Notes: generated from the sequence alone by a model not told the origin. DNA of 49,507 nucleotides from Pseudomonadota bacterium (GCA_023434425.1 JAEYSS010000159.1:1-49507), one strand, 5' to 3'. Positions 1-7,657 are shown, counted from the first letter of the stretch. Program-made: numbers and translations.

Positions 1-481
1 TCAGCCCCGGATGGTCGTCGGGTCGCCGACCGAGCGGCCATTTGAACTTGCGGTCGCTTTCGGCGATGCGCACGTCGTTGATGCTGGCCTCGCGGCGCTG
101 CATCAGACCCTCGGCGTCGAATTCCCACTGCTCGTTACCATGGCTGCGATACCACTGGCCGCTGTCGTCCTGCCATTCATAGGCGAAACGCACGGCGATG
201 CGGTTATCGGTGAAAGCCCAGACCTCCTTGATCAGGCGGTAGTCCAGCTCGCGCTGCCATTTGCGCGCCAGGAACTGCACGATCAGGTCGCGGCCTGAGA
301 AGAACTCGGCGCGGTTGCGCCACTGGCTTTGCGCGGTATAGGCCTGCGCCACGCGGGCCGGGTCGCGGCTGTTCCAGGCATCCTCGGCCATGCGGGCCTT
401 CTGGGCGGCGGTCTCGGCGGTGAAGGGCGGCAGCGGTGGGCGAGCCGTGGCGGGATCCTCATGTTGTACCGATGGGTACAA
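1..481 (-). CDS. DUF1348 family protein (NTF2-like fold), 3' end beyond the window
   Basis: Read leftwards, the frame encodes a DUF1348-type protein. Its recognisable core runs PPLPPFTAETAAQKARMAED, then AYTAQSQWRNRAEFFSGRD, ARKWQRELDYRLIKEVWAF, RFAYEWQDDSGQWYRSHGNE, and ends at the edge in GRRPDDHPGL, just short of the usual C-terminus. The fold is NTF2/SnoaL-like; no reaction is established for the family, so the role is unknown. The start is uncertain. No ATG lies in frame before the conserved PPLPPF segment; TTG at 481 has a weak GTGGAA upstream, and GTG at 493 has no ribosome site. An ATG at 462 is out of frame. A palindromic operator overlaps the start, and the gene is divergent from another NTF2-like gene. 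Confidence 0.8.
   Translation of the reverse strand, partial: MYPSVQHEDPATARPPLPPFTAETAAQKARMAEDAWNSRDPARVAQAYTAQSQWRNRAEFFSGRDLIVQFLARKWQRELDYRLIKEVWAFTDNRIAVRFAYEWQDDSGQWYRSHGNEQWEFDAEGLMQRREASINDVRIAESDRKFKWPLGRRPDDHPGL
464..481. promoter_or_regulatory. Palindromic operator between divergent NTF2-like genes
   Basis: TTGTACC-GATG-GGTACAA is a perfect inverted repeat with 7-bp arms and a 4-bp spacer. It lies between the divergent starts and overlaps a TACAAT hexamer. Size and symmetry suit a dimeric TetR- or MarR-type repressor. No regulator gene is adjacent in the window, so the binding protein is unknown. Confidence 0.55.
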
Positions 482-545
482 TGCAGATTCCACTATGCTT
501 TTGCAAGCGGCTCCCTACTTACTTTGCGAAACCGGGAGGACGACC

Positions 546-956
546 ATGAACCAGCAGACGCCGATGGACACCGTCGACCGTAACGCCGCCGACTACGCAG
601 CGCTCAGCAATGTGCTGCACGACTATTTCGACGGGCTGTATCACTGCGACACCAAAAAGCTCGCCACCGTGTTCCATCCGCAGGCGACCTATGCCACTGC
701 CACCGAGGGCAGGCTGCTGAAACTCGGCATGGACGAATATTTCCCCATCGTCGAGCAGCGCGAGCCGCCGGCCAGCCGGGGCGAGGTCCGCCGCGACAGG
801 ATCATCTCGATCGAGTTCGCCGGTCCGGTGACGGCGCTGGCCCGGGTGGAATGTGCCATCGGGCCGAAATTCTTCACGGACCTGCTGACCTTCATCAAAC
901 TCGACGGCCGCTGGCAGATCATCGCCAAGGTGTTCCATTACGAGCTGACGGAATAA
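546..956 (+). CDS. Nuclear transport factor 2-like (SnoaL-type) protein
   Basis: A 136-residue protein starting at ATG 546 after a good GGGAGGA site. It has the NTF2-like pattern: an N-terminal helix (YAALSNVLHDYFDGLYHCD), the KLATVFHPQATYA segment, and a C-terminal FTDLLTFIKLDGRWQIIAKVFHYEL strand pair. It resembles the 'putative lumazine-binding' subgroup of small NTF2-fold proteins, some of which are enzymes and many unassigned. No substrate can be given. The gene is divergent from a DUF1348 gene of the same fold and shares its operator, suggesting joint control. Confidence 0.75.
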   Translation: MNQQTPMDTVDRNAADYAALSNVLHDYFDGLYHCDTKKLATVFHPQATYATATEGRLLKLGMDEYFPIVEQREPPASRGEVRRDRIISIEFAGPVTALARVECAIGPKFFTDLLTFIKLDGRWQIIAKVFHYELTE

Positions 957-1162
957 CCTCTAAATCATTGATTTGTATTTAAATAACGCTCCTGATCCGA
1001 CAGGGGTACAAGTGCGGCAATTTCCCGCTTGCCTGCCGGGGCTCGGGGGCCTAATTTCCGCCTCGCCTGCCGGGCACGGCCTGCCGGGCACCAACATTCG
1101 TCTCATGTTCCTCAAAGTCCGCCGGGTGTCGACCTGCCGGACGCAGCGAAAGAAGGCCAAAG

Positions 1163-2188
1163 ATGGCGTACAAGGTCGCCGTTGTCGGCGCCACCGGTGT
1201 GGTCGGCCGCGAAATGCTCAATATCCTCCACGAACGCAAGTTCCCGGTTTCCGAAGTCGTCGCCCTTGCCTCGCGCCGCAGCGTCGGCCGCGACGTCATG
1301 TTCGGCGACAAGCATATCAAGGTGAAGGCGCTCGACGATTACGACTTCCGCGGCGTCGATATCGCGCTGTTCTCGGCCGGCGGTGCCACCTCGAAGGAAT
1401 GGGCGCCGCGCGTCGCCGCCCAGGGCGCCGTCGTGATCGACAATTCGAGCTTCTGGCGCATGGACCCCGATGTGCCGCTGGTGGTGCCGGAAGTGAATGC
1501 CGATGCCATCGCCGGCTACACCAAGAAGGGCATCATCGCCAACCCGAACTGCTCGACCGCCCAGCTGGTCGTCGCGCTGAAGCCGCTGCATGACCGCGCC
1601 GGCATCCAGCGCGTGGTGGTGGCCACCTATCAGTCGGTTTCCGGTGCCGGCAACGAGGGCGTCACTGAGCTGGAACGCCAGACCAAGCAGATCCTGGTCA
1701 ACGATCCGGTGGTGCGCGAGAAGTTCACCAAGCAGATCGCCTTCAACGTCATTCCTCATATCGACGTCTTCATGGACGACGGTTACACCAAGGAGGAATG
1801 GAAGATGACGGCCGAGACCAAGAAGATTCTCGACCCGAAGATCAAGCTGACCGCCACCTGCGTGCGCGTGCCGGTGTTCATCGGCCATTCCGAAGCCGTC
1901 AACATCGAGTTCGAGCAGTCGATCTCTGCCGAAGAGGCGACCGAGATCCTCAGCAGCGCGCCGGGCGTGCAGGTGCTGGATCGTCGCGAGGACGGTGGCT
2001 ACATCACGCCGCTGGACTGCGCCGGCGACTACAACACCTTCGTGTCGCGCATCCGCGAGGATTTCACCGTCGAGAACGGCCTGGCGATGTGGGTGGTGTC
2101 GGACAACCTGCGCAAGGGTGCAGCGCTCAATGCCGTGCAGATCGCCGAAGTGCTGGCCGCCCGCCATCCGAAGAAGCAGGCCGCCTGA
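1163..2188 (+). CDS. asd: Aspartate-semialdehyde dehydrogenase
   Basis: This 341-residue enzyme makes L-aspartate 4-semialdehyde from 4-aspartyl phosphate with NADPH, the branch point to lysine/diaminopimelate, threonine and methionine. Visible features are the N-terminal nucleotide-binding motif VVGATGVVGREML (residues 7-19), the catalytic cysteine in NPNCSTAQ (Cys130), the substrate loop TYQSVSGAGNEG, and PVFIGHSEAVNIEF near the catalytic histidine. Length is normal for the family. It stands alone, with a 206-bp gap before it and a strong hairpin terminator 39 bp after its stop. Confidence 0.96.
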   Translation: MAYKVAVVGATGVVGREMLNILHERKFPVSEVVALASRRSVGRDVMFGDKHIKVKALDDYDFRGVDIALFSAGGATSKEWAPRVAAQGAVVIDNSSFWRMDPDVPLVVPEVNADAIAGYTKKGIIANPNCSTAQLVVALKPLHDRAGIQRVVVATYQSVSGAGNEGVTELERQTKQILVNDPVVREKFTKQIAFNVIPHIDVFMDDGYTKEEWKMTAETKKILDPKIKLTATCVRVPVFIGHSEAVNIEFEQSISAEEATEILSSAPGVQVLDRREDGGYITPLDCAGDYNTFVSRIREDFTVENGLAMWVVSDNLRKGAALNAVQIAEVLAARHPKKQAA

Positions 2189-2226
2189 GGTTCAATACCA
2201 GCAGAGACCTTCTCCTCCTCTGCCCA

Positions 2227-2256
2227 AAGGGCTGCAACGCAGGTTGCAGCCCTTTT
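2227..2256 (+). terminator. Rho-independent terminator after asd
   Basis: A perfect 12-bp stem (AAGGGCTGCAAC, loop GCAG, GTTGCAGCCCTT) is followed by TTCTT. It lies between the convergent asd and nrsF genes. The opposite strand has only a short T-run, so termination of asd is the better-supported role. Confidence 0.9.
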
Positions 2257-2267
2257 CTTGTGTGCGG

Positions 2268-2906
2268 CTACCAGCGCAGCAGGCGGCGGCCGAGCAGCGC
2301 GCCGAGTGCCGCCAGCATGGCAATCGCCAGCACATACCAGGTGGCGACAAACAGCGGGCTGTCATCCGGACAATGCGAGGCGTAAAACGCCGCCGAGATG
2401 CCGCCCGCAATCAGCCCGGCCACCGCGCCGGTCAGCGCCGGCCGTGTCGGCGCGCCGCTGCGCAACGCCAGCAGGATCAGGCCGAGCGGCGCCAGGCCCA
2501 TCAGCGGAATGTAGGTGAGACAAACGCGTGAATTGACGCCGACCAGCGCGGTCATCCAGCCATCGGCCGGCAATGCCAGCAATTCCCCGGCAATGCCGAT
2601 CAGCAGCAGGCCCGGCGCCAGCAGCAAGGCGCTGCGCCACAGACCCGGCGCGGCACCCGGCCGGATCAGCCGCAGCACGAGACCAATCGCAGCCGACGCC
2701 AGCCCGAGCGCAACGGCGAATTTCAGCACGAATCGCGGTTCGGCCAGCGAGGCCAGCGCATCGCCGCGCGGGCCGAGCAGCAGCCAGAACAGCACGGCCG
2801 CGGCTGCCACCGCGCCCGTCAGCGCCAGCGCGAGTCTGCGCTGCGGATGCAGGCCGGCAGGCGTCGCATCTTCAGCAATGGCGTGGATCAGGTCGTCGGT
2901 CTTCAT
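2268..2906 (-). CDS. nrsF: Anti-sigma-F factor, NrsF/DUF1109 family membrane protein
   Basis: A 212-residue protein with a short cytoplasmic N-terminus (MKTDDLIHAIAEDATP) and about six hydrophobic segments, the DUF1109 architecture. In Caulobacter the family holds the ECF factor sigma-F at the membrane and releases it under metal stress. Two cysteines, Cys129 (NSRVCLTY) and Cys179 (YASHCPDD), lie in loops between membrane segments; from memory Caulobacter NrsF has two important cysteines at nearly the same numbers. The start overlaps the sigma gene stop by 4 bp (ATGA), so the two are probably co-translated. Metal sensing is inferred from family and context. Confidence 0.88.
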   Translation of the reverse strand: MKTDDLIHAIAEDATPAGLHPQRRLALALTGAVAAAAVLFWLLLGPRGDALASLAEPRFVLKFAVALGLASAAIGLVLRLIRPGAAPGLWRSALLLAPGLLLIGIAGELLALPADGWMTALVGVNSRVCLTYIPLMGLAPLGLILLALRSGAPTRPALTGAVAGLIAGGISAAFYASHCPDDSPLFVATWYVLAIAMLAALGALLGRRLLRW

Positions 2907-3466
2907 GTCTCGCCACTCCTCAATCTCACCGCGAGCGTCGCCAATCCGCGATGCAGGGCCACGCGCACCGCCCCCTCACTCATCGTCAGCCGTTGCGCCG
3001 CTTCGCGGATCGAGATGCCGTCCATGGCAATCGCCTGCACCACGCTGCGCTGACCCGGTGCCAGTGCCTGCAGATGCCGGGCCACGTCGCGGCGGATGCC
3101 GCTGTCTTCCGGGACGGGCGCTGCCAGCACCTCGCTGAACCCGTCGATATCCACTTCCGCCCCACGCCGCCCCCGGCGGCGCAGCGCATCCACCAGCTTG
3201 TTGCGGGCGATGGCACGGATCCACGGGCCGAGCGGCTGGGTGTCGTCCCAGGTCTGCCGTTTGAGATGAAGCGCCAGCAGGGTTTCCTGCACCACATCCT
3301 CCGCTTCGGCGACCCCGAGACCGAAGCGCAGGCAGCCCTGCCGCGCAGCCGCACGCAGGACCGGCGTCAGCGCGACGAGCAGATCCCGATAAGCTGCGCG
3401 GTCGCCGCCCAGGGCGGCCCGCATCAACGCGGCCCACTCGGCTTCACGATCGCTCACAGTCTGCAT
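2903..3466 (-). CDS. sigF: ECF RNA polymerase sigma factor, sigma-F-like
   Basis: A compact ECF sigma factor of up to 187 residues. Region 2 includes AEAEDVVQETLLALHLKR and PLGPWIRAIARNKLVDALRRR; region 4 includes the helix-turn-helix SIREAAQRLTMSEGAVRVALHRGLATL. Pairing with a DUF1109 anti-sigma and divergence from a DUF2282/DUF692/DUF2063/DoxX operon match the Caulobacter sigma-F locus. The ATG at 3466 is doubtful: the last A of a matching -10 element (CGAA, 3469-3466) is the A of that ATG, so a transcript from it would begin inside the reading frame. GTG at 3457 (leaderless) or ATG at 3424 (residue 15) may be the true start. Confidence 0.9.
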   Translation of the reverse strand: MQTVSDREAEWAALMRAALGGDRAAYRDLLVALTPVLRAAARQGCLRFGLGVAEAEDVVQETLLALHLKRQTWDDTQPLGPWIRAIARNKLVDALRRRGRRGAEVDIDGFSEVLAAPVPEDSGIRRDVARHLQALAPGQRSVVQAIAMDGISIREAAQRLTMSEGAVRVALHRGLATLAVRLRSGET

Positions 3467-3491
3467 TCGCCGCCCCGCCCGCCTTCGTTAC
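3466..3491 (-). promoter_or_regulatory. Candidate sigma-F promoter for sigF-nrsF
   Basis: GTAACG (3491-3486), a 16-bp spacer and CGAA (3469-3466) match the sigma-F consensus GTAACC-N16-CGAA as I recall it from Caulobacter. It implies that the sigma gene drives its own transcription, and it overlaps the annotated start codon. Confidence 0.7.
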
Positions 3492-3535
3492 GCCGGATAC
3501 GGAAAAAAGATTTCTCACACGAAAGCGTGAGCAGC

Positions 3536-3561
3536 GTAACACGACGCGGTTCGGCGGCGAA
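3536..3561 (+). promoter_or_regulatory. Candidate sigma-F promoter for the bufferin operon
   Basis: GTAACA (3536-3541), a 16-bp spacer and CGAA (3558-3561) have the same spacing as the divergent site. Transcription would begin near 3568, leaving about 70 nt before bufA. A small hairpin (CTCAC...GTGAG, about 3514-3531) lies between the two promoters. Confidence 0.72.
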
Positions 3562-3636
3562 TGGATAAGCATGGGCGGGACAAAGCCGCGACCGCCCGCC
3601 CATTCCCAACTGCGCGGCACTGACAGGAGATTACCC

Positions 3637-3921
3637 ATGCTCGCCAAGACGCATCTGACCGCCGCCGTGCTCGCCGGCTCGCTCGCCACCGCCCTTGTCA
3701 TGATCGGCAGCCCGGCCATGGCCCAGGATGCCAGCAAGGAGAAATGCTACGGCGTTTCGATGGCCGGCAAGAACGACTGCGCCGCCGGCCCCGGCACCAC
3801 CTGCGCCGGCACGTCGAAAGTCGATTACCAGGGCAACGCCTTCAAGCTGGTGCCGAAGGGCACCTGCGTCACCATGAAGACCCCGAAGGGCATGGGCTCG
3901 CTCATGCCGATCAAGGGCTGA
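3637..3921 (+). CDS. bufA: Bufferin-type metallophore precursor (BufA1, DUF2282)
   Basis: A 94-residue exported peptide starting at ATG 3637 with AGGAG upstream; the frame is open further upstream but without a ribosome site. Residues 1-29 form a signal peptide with a likely AMA|QD cleavage. The mature part has four cysteines (Cys37, 48, 56, 77) in the EKCYG, NDC, TTC and GTC contexts typical of DUF2282. In this family a DUF692 oxidase modifies cysteines to create copper-binding groups that buffer metal in the periplasm. It is the first gene of the operon, 74 bp before bufB. Confidence 0.9.
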   Translation: MLAKTHLTAAVLAGSLATALVMIGSPAMAQDASKEKCYGVSMAGKNDCAAGPGTTCAGTSKVDYQGNAFKLVPKGTCVTMKTPKGMGSLMPIKG

Positions 3922-3995
3922 GCAGGTCCGGGGCGGATGTTCCCCGACGCTGACACGCCAGCATCCGCCCCGCCTTCGTCTCTCTCCAAACCAAG

Positions 3996-4841
3996 ATGCT
4001 CCCGCGCACCGCCGGCACCACCTTCAAGCCGCAACATTTCGCTGCCCTGCAGGGCAGCGACCTACGGCCCGGCTTTATCGAAGTGCATGCCGAGAATTAC
4101 ATGGGCGATGGCGGCCTGCCGCATGCGCAGTTGGCCAGGCTGCGCGAAGACCTTGCGCTGTCGCTGCACGGTGTCGGACTTTCCATCGGCGGCGAGTCCG
4201 CGCTGGATCGCGACCACCTGCTGCGCCTGCGCAGACTCTGCGACCGCTACGAACCAGACAGCTTTTCCGAGCATCTGGCCTGGTCGAGTCATGGCGGCCA
4301 CTTCCTGAACGACCTGCTGCCGCTGCCCTATACCGATGACACGCTGTGCCGCGTAATCGCCCACGTCGACCAGACGCAGGCTGCGCTCGGTCGTCGCCTC
4401 CTGCTGGAAAACCCCGCCACCTATCTGCAATTCGCCGCCAGCACGATCCCCGAAACCGAATTCCTCGCCGAGATCGCCGCGCGCACCGGCTGCGGCCTGC
4501 TGCTCGATGTCACCAACGTGCTGGTCGCCTGCACCAATCGCGACGAAGACCCGGCCGCTTACCTGTCGCGCTTTCCCCTGCAGCAGGTGGGCGAAATCCA
4601 TCTCGCCGGGCATCACCACATCGCCGATGGCCGCAACGCGCCGCTGCTGATCGACGATCACGGCAGCCGGATCTCGGCGCAGGCCTGGCAACTGTATGAC
4701 AGCGTGATTGCCCGCACCGGCGCGTTGCCGACCCTGGTGGAATGGGATAACGAGGTACCGGACTGGAGCACCCTGCAGGCCGAGGCGCAGATGGCGCAGG
4801 CATTGCTGGATCGTGCCGCAAACGCTGCGAAGGCGGCCTGA
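3996..4841 (+). CDS. bufB: Multinuclear non-heme iron oxidase, DUF692 (BufB)
   Basis: A 281-residue TIM-barrel protein of the DUF692/MNIO family, which oxidatively remodels cysteines in small peptides. Metal-ligand candidates occur in the expected order: EVHAENY (His31, Glu33), SLHGV (His58), SEHLAW (Glu92, His93), LLENP (Glu139), LLDVTN (Asp171, Asn174), IHLAGHHH (His202, His206-208), DDHG (His222) and VEWDNEVP (Glu249, Asp251). The probable substrate is the upstream DUF2282 peptide. The ribosome site before ATG 3996 is weak. It is followed by bufC after 1 bp. Confidence 0.92.
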   Translation: MLPRTAGTTFKPQHFAALQGSDLRPGFIEVHAENYMGDGGLPHAQLARLREDLALSLHGVGLSIGGESALDRDHLLRLRRLCDRYEPDSFSEHLAWSSHGGHFLNDLLPLPYTDDTLCRVIAHVDQTQAALGRRLLLENPATYLQFAASTIPETEFLAEIAARTGCGLLLDVTNVLVACTNRDEDPAAYLSRFPLQQVGEIHLAGHHHIADGRNAPLLIDDHGSRISAQAWQLYDSVIARTGALPTLVEWDNEVPDWSTLQAEAQMAQALLDRAANAAKAA

Positions 4842-4842
4842 C

Positions 4843-5580
4843 ATGCAGACCGAGTTCGCCGCGGCCCTGCTGGATGCCGAGCATGCGCCGCCCGCCGGGC
4901 TGATCGCTGCCGATCCGGCCGAGCGCTTCGCCGTCTATCGCAACAACGTGGTACATGGGCTGAGTCGCGCGCTGGCCGCCGGTTTCCCGGCCACCGAAGC
5001 CATCGTTGGCCCGGAGTTCTTTGCCGCCATGGCGGCGGTTTATGTGCGGGTTTCGCCGCCGGTCTCGGCTGTCTTGCTGGACTACGGCACCACGCTGCCG
5101 GAGTTTCTCGCTGCCTTCGAGCCCGTTGCTGAAATTCCGTATCTGCCCGACGTGGCGCGGCTCGAACTGGCCTATACGCGGGCGTTTCACGCCGCCGACG
5201 CCACGTCGCTGCCCGCCAGCCGGCTGGGCGAGATCGCCGCCGACCGCATCGGCACCCTGCGCGTGATGATGCATCCCTCGCTGCAGATCCTGCGCAGTGA
5301 ATATCCGGTCGCCGAGATCTGGGCGATGAATACCGGTCGGGCGCCGCTGGGCGAAATCGAAAACTGGACCGCGCAGGATATCCTGCTGCTGCGCCCGCAA
5401 TACGAGGTCGCGGTCTCTGTGCTGGCGCCGGGTGAAGCCGAATTCCTGCGCCGCCTGCAGACCGGCGTCACACTGGAACAGGCCGCAACTGCCGCACTGA
5501 CCGATGCCGACGACTTCGATCTTGCCGCTGCTCTCGCCGCCATGTTCATGCGCGGCGTCGTTGTCGCCATCACCGACTGA
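4843..5580 (+). CDS. bufC: DUF2063 family bufferin maturation partner (BufC)
   Basis: A 245-residue protein. The N-terminal DUF2063 domain (about 5-95) shows the usual RFAVYRNNVVHGLSRALAAGFPATEAIVGPEFFAAMA segment followed by PYLPDVARLELAYTRAFHA. The family label 'DNA-binding' is historical; in bufferin and related peptide systems these proteins act with the DUF692 oxidase as a substrate-binding partner. The start codon follows the bufB stop by one base, indicating translational coupling. The C-terminal 110 residues are less conserved and I can assign no motif there. Confidence 0.87.
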   Translation: MQTEFAAALLDAEHAPPAGLIAADPAERFAVYRNNVVHGLSRALAAGFPATEAIVGPEFFAAMAAVYVRVSPPVSAVLLDYGTTLPEFLAAFEPVAEIPYLPDVARLELAYTRAFHAADATSLPASRLGEIAADRIGTLRVMMHPSLQILRSEYPVAEIWAMNTGRAPLGEIENWTAQDILLLRPQYEVAVSVLAPGEAEFLRRLQTGVTLEQAATAALTDADDFDLAAALAAMFMRGVVVAITD

Positions 5581-5593
5581 GACTGGATCCTTC

Positions 5594-6046
5594 ATGCCCC
5601 TCAATCCTCCCGCCGCGCTGCAGCGCGCGATCACCACGCTGGACGCGATTCCCCAGGATGCCATCGCGCTGGCCGCGCGCGTCTTTGCCGCGGCGATCTT
5701 CTGGCAGTCGGGCCAGACCAAGCTGGAAGGCTGGCGCGTGTCGGACGGCGCCATCGACCTGTTCCGCGAAGAATATCGCCTGCCGCTGCTCGATCCGGTC
5801 TGGGCCGCGCATCTGGCCGCGCTGGGCGAGCATCTGTTTCCGCTGCTGCTCGTGCTCGGCCTCGCCAGCCGCTTTGCCGCGCTGGCCCTGCTGGGCATGA
5901 CGGCGGTGATCCAGATTTTCGTCTATCCCGATGCCTGGCCGACCCATGGCGTCTGGGCCGTCGCCCTGCTGGTGATCGTGGCGCGCGGACCGGGACGCCT
6001 GTCGCTTGATCATGTGCTTGCCTGCCGCCTGCTTACCCGCGAGTGA
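5594..6046 (+). CDS. DoxX family membrane protein of the bufferin operon
   Basis: A 150-residue, four-helix membrane protein of the DoxX family, with ARVFAAAIFWQSGQTKLEGW as the first helix and conserved GQTK motif and three hydrophobic stretches ending near residue 135. It starts 13 bp after bufC and is probably the last gene of the operon. The same gene order (DUF2282, DUF692, DUF2063, DoxX) is known from gold/copper-induced operons, called gigPABT in Cupriavidus. A redox or membrane role in metal handling is plausible but not shown. Confidence 0.85.
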   Translation: MPLNPPAALQRAITTLDAIPQDAIALAARVFAAAIFWQSGQTKLEGWRVSDGAIDLFREEYRLPLLDPVWAAHLAALGEHLFPLLLVLGLASRFAALALLGMTAVIQIFVYPDAWPTHGVWAVALLVIVARGPGRLSLDHVLACRLLTRE

Positions 6047-6159
6047 CCGCGCGCATCACCCCAAAGTAGGGTGCCGACGCGAACCGCCGGCCTTTGCAGG
6101 CTGACAGCGGTTCCGTATGCTTGCGCTTCTGCCAGAGGCGCGACCCCCGACCCGATCGC

Positions 6160-6666
6160 ATGAGCGACGACTTCACCCTGCCCGACGATGCGCATGCCGT
6201 GATCCGGCAGGGCCTGGCCTACTGGCGCGTGGCCGCGCCGGGCCCGGGCCTGCTGCCGGGCCGCCAGCATATCGACCCGCTCGGCATGCCGGCGCTGCTG
6301 CCCTATGCCTGGCTACTGGAGGTGCATCCGCCTGCCGGCGACGTCAGCATCCCGCGCTTCCGCTTCCGCCTGGTCGGCAGCCATGTCGATCTCGGCTTCG
6401 GCGGACCGATGACCGGCGCCTGGCTGCATGAGATGGAAGAGGGGTTCGAAACGGTCAGCGGCCGGTCGCGCAGCTTCGTCGATGCCGCCACCAACGCGCA
6501 GATCAGTCATCGCCGCGGCACACCGCGCTTTCGCATGAATGCCGATACCGCCGAACTGGAGCGCCTGATGATGCCGCTGGCCGCCGACGGCCGCAGCGTC
6601 GACATGCTGCTCGGCTTCACCGTCTTTTACGACGGCATCGGCAGCGTGCTCAGAAGCAAGCTGTAG
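6160..6666 (+). CDS. PAS_5 (PF07310) domain protein
   Basis: A 168-residue stand-alone PAS protein. The PAS_5 pattern is clear: LAYWRVAAPGPGLLPGRQHI, DPLGMPALLPYAWLLEVHPP, FRFRLVGSHVDLGFGGPMTG and later MMPLAADGRSVDMLLGFTVF. No output domain is attached, as is usual for this family. The ligand is unknown. ATG 6160 (MSDDF) fits the family start better than the longer open frame. It is convergent with pdxY, the stops lying one base apart. A second protein of the same family is at 34877. Confidence 0.82.
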   Translation: MSDDFTLPDDAHAVIRQGLAYWRVAAPGPGLLPGRQHIDPLGMPALLPYAWLLEVHPPAGDVSIPRFRFRLVGSHVDLGFGGPMTGAWLHEMEEGFETVSGRSRSFVDAATNAQISHRRGTPRFRMNADTAELERLMMPLAADGRSVDMLLGFTVFYDGIGSVLRSKL

Positions 6667-6667
6667 C

Positions 6668-7537
6668 TTAGCGCACCCGTTCGATATCGGGCAGGTATTG
6701 CGGCGCCCGCAACAGATCCTGCAGTGTCTCCAGCCGCATTTCCGGTGCGCCGCTTTCGCGCGCATCGCGCAGCGCTGTGTAGGTGGCCGACATGGCGAAC
6801 AGCAGTGCCTTCTTCGCCGTGCGCCCTTTCAGCAGGCGGGTCAGAAACAGCGCGGCGAACAGGTCGCCGGCGCCCTTGGGCAGGCCTTCGCCCAGATCCG
6901 GCACGGCGCAGAGCCAGGCGCCTTCGCGGTTGACCAGCAGCGCCTCCAGCACCGGCTGGCCGCCCTTGTCACGACCGCCATCGGTGCGCTTGAGCGTGGT
7001 GGCGACCACGGTGGACGGTCCCCTGGCGCGCAGCGCATCGCAGGCGGCCAGCGCCTGGGCCAGGGTCTCGATCCGGTCGCCGGTCAGGTATTCCAGCTCG
7101 AAGCCGTTCGGCGTGGCGATGTCGGCGGTGGGAAACAGGTAATCGCGGATATAGGCCGGCAGCGTCGGATCGACATAGAGCCCGCTGTCGTGGTCGCCCA
7201 TCACCGGATCGCAGAGAAAGATCGCATTGGGATTGGCGGCCTTCACAGCTAACGCGGCGCGGCCGGCGGCCTCTGCCGTGCGCGGACTGCCGAGCCAGCC
7301 GAGCAGCACGGCATCGATCTGCGTCCATTCCGGCCGGGTCTGCAGGGCGGCAATCCAGGCATCCATCTCCTCGGGCGCAGTCGGCCGGTGCGCCGGCGGG
7401 CCATAGGAAGGATTGAAAGCCAGCAGCCCGGTCGGCGCCGCCCAGACCTCGATGCCGTTGCGCTGAAGCGGAAATACGGCGGCATTGTTGCCGACATGGC
7501 CGTAAATCACCTGACTCTGGATGCTGAGGACACGCAT
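6668..7537 (-). CDS. pdxY: Pyridoxal kinase
   Basis: A 289-residue PfkB/ribokinase-like kinase that phosphorylates pyridoxal (vitamin B6 salvage) to pyridoxal 5'-phosphate. The N-terminus MRVLSIQSQVIYGHVGNNAA is diagnostic for PdxY, followed by LLAFNPSYGPPAHR, the CDPVMGD motif, GFELEYLTGDRI and the anion-hole/catalytic motif LPKGAGDLFAALFLTRLL. The frame stays open far upstream, over another gene, but homologues begin at MRVLSIQSQ, so ATG 7537 is chosen. It is divergent from the Mcl2-like gene. Confidence 0.94.
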   Translation of the reverse strand: MRVLSIQSQVIYGHVGNNAAVFPLQRNGIEVWAAPTGLLAFNPSYGPPAHRPTAPEEMDAWIAALQTRPEWTQIDAVLLGWLGSPRTAEAAGRAALAVKAANPNAIFLCDPVMGDHDSGLYVDPTLPAYIRDYLFPTADIATPNGFELEYLTGDRIETLAQALAACDALRARGPSTVVATTLKRTDGGRDKGGQPVLEALLVNREGAWLCAVPDLGEGLPKGAGDLFAALFLTRLLKGRTAKKALLFAMSATYTALRDARESGAPEMRLETLQDLLRAPQYLPDIERVR

Positions 7538-7583
7538 GACCGGGACATTCCTGAGGCCGACGAAGGAAGGATGTTGCGGAACC

Positions 7584-7611
7584 TTGCCACACCTAAGTCG
7601 GCGATTATAGT
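7584..7611 (+). promoter_or_regulatory. Sigma-70-type promoter for the Mcl2-like gene
   Basis: TTGCCA (7584-7589), a 16-bp spacer and TATAGT (7606-7611) lie in the pdxY/Mcl2 divergent gap; transcription would start near 7618, 40 bp before ATG 7658. A small dyad TTGC-ACC-GCAA follows in the leader. Confidence 0.5.
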
Positions 7612-7657
7612 GGCCCAACTCAATCTTATTGCACCGCAACAATCGAGGCTTTCCCGC

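Noticed and set aside
462..462. ATG at 462 as start of the DUF1348 gene, implying a frameshift
   Set aside because: The conserved frame is open to TTG 481 and GTG 493 without any frameshift, so alternative starts are simpler.
1031..1088. Three copies of GCCTGCCGGG upstream of asd
   Set aside because: Short GC-rich decamers at irregular intervals are expected by chance at this base composition; no phase or symmetry supports a function.
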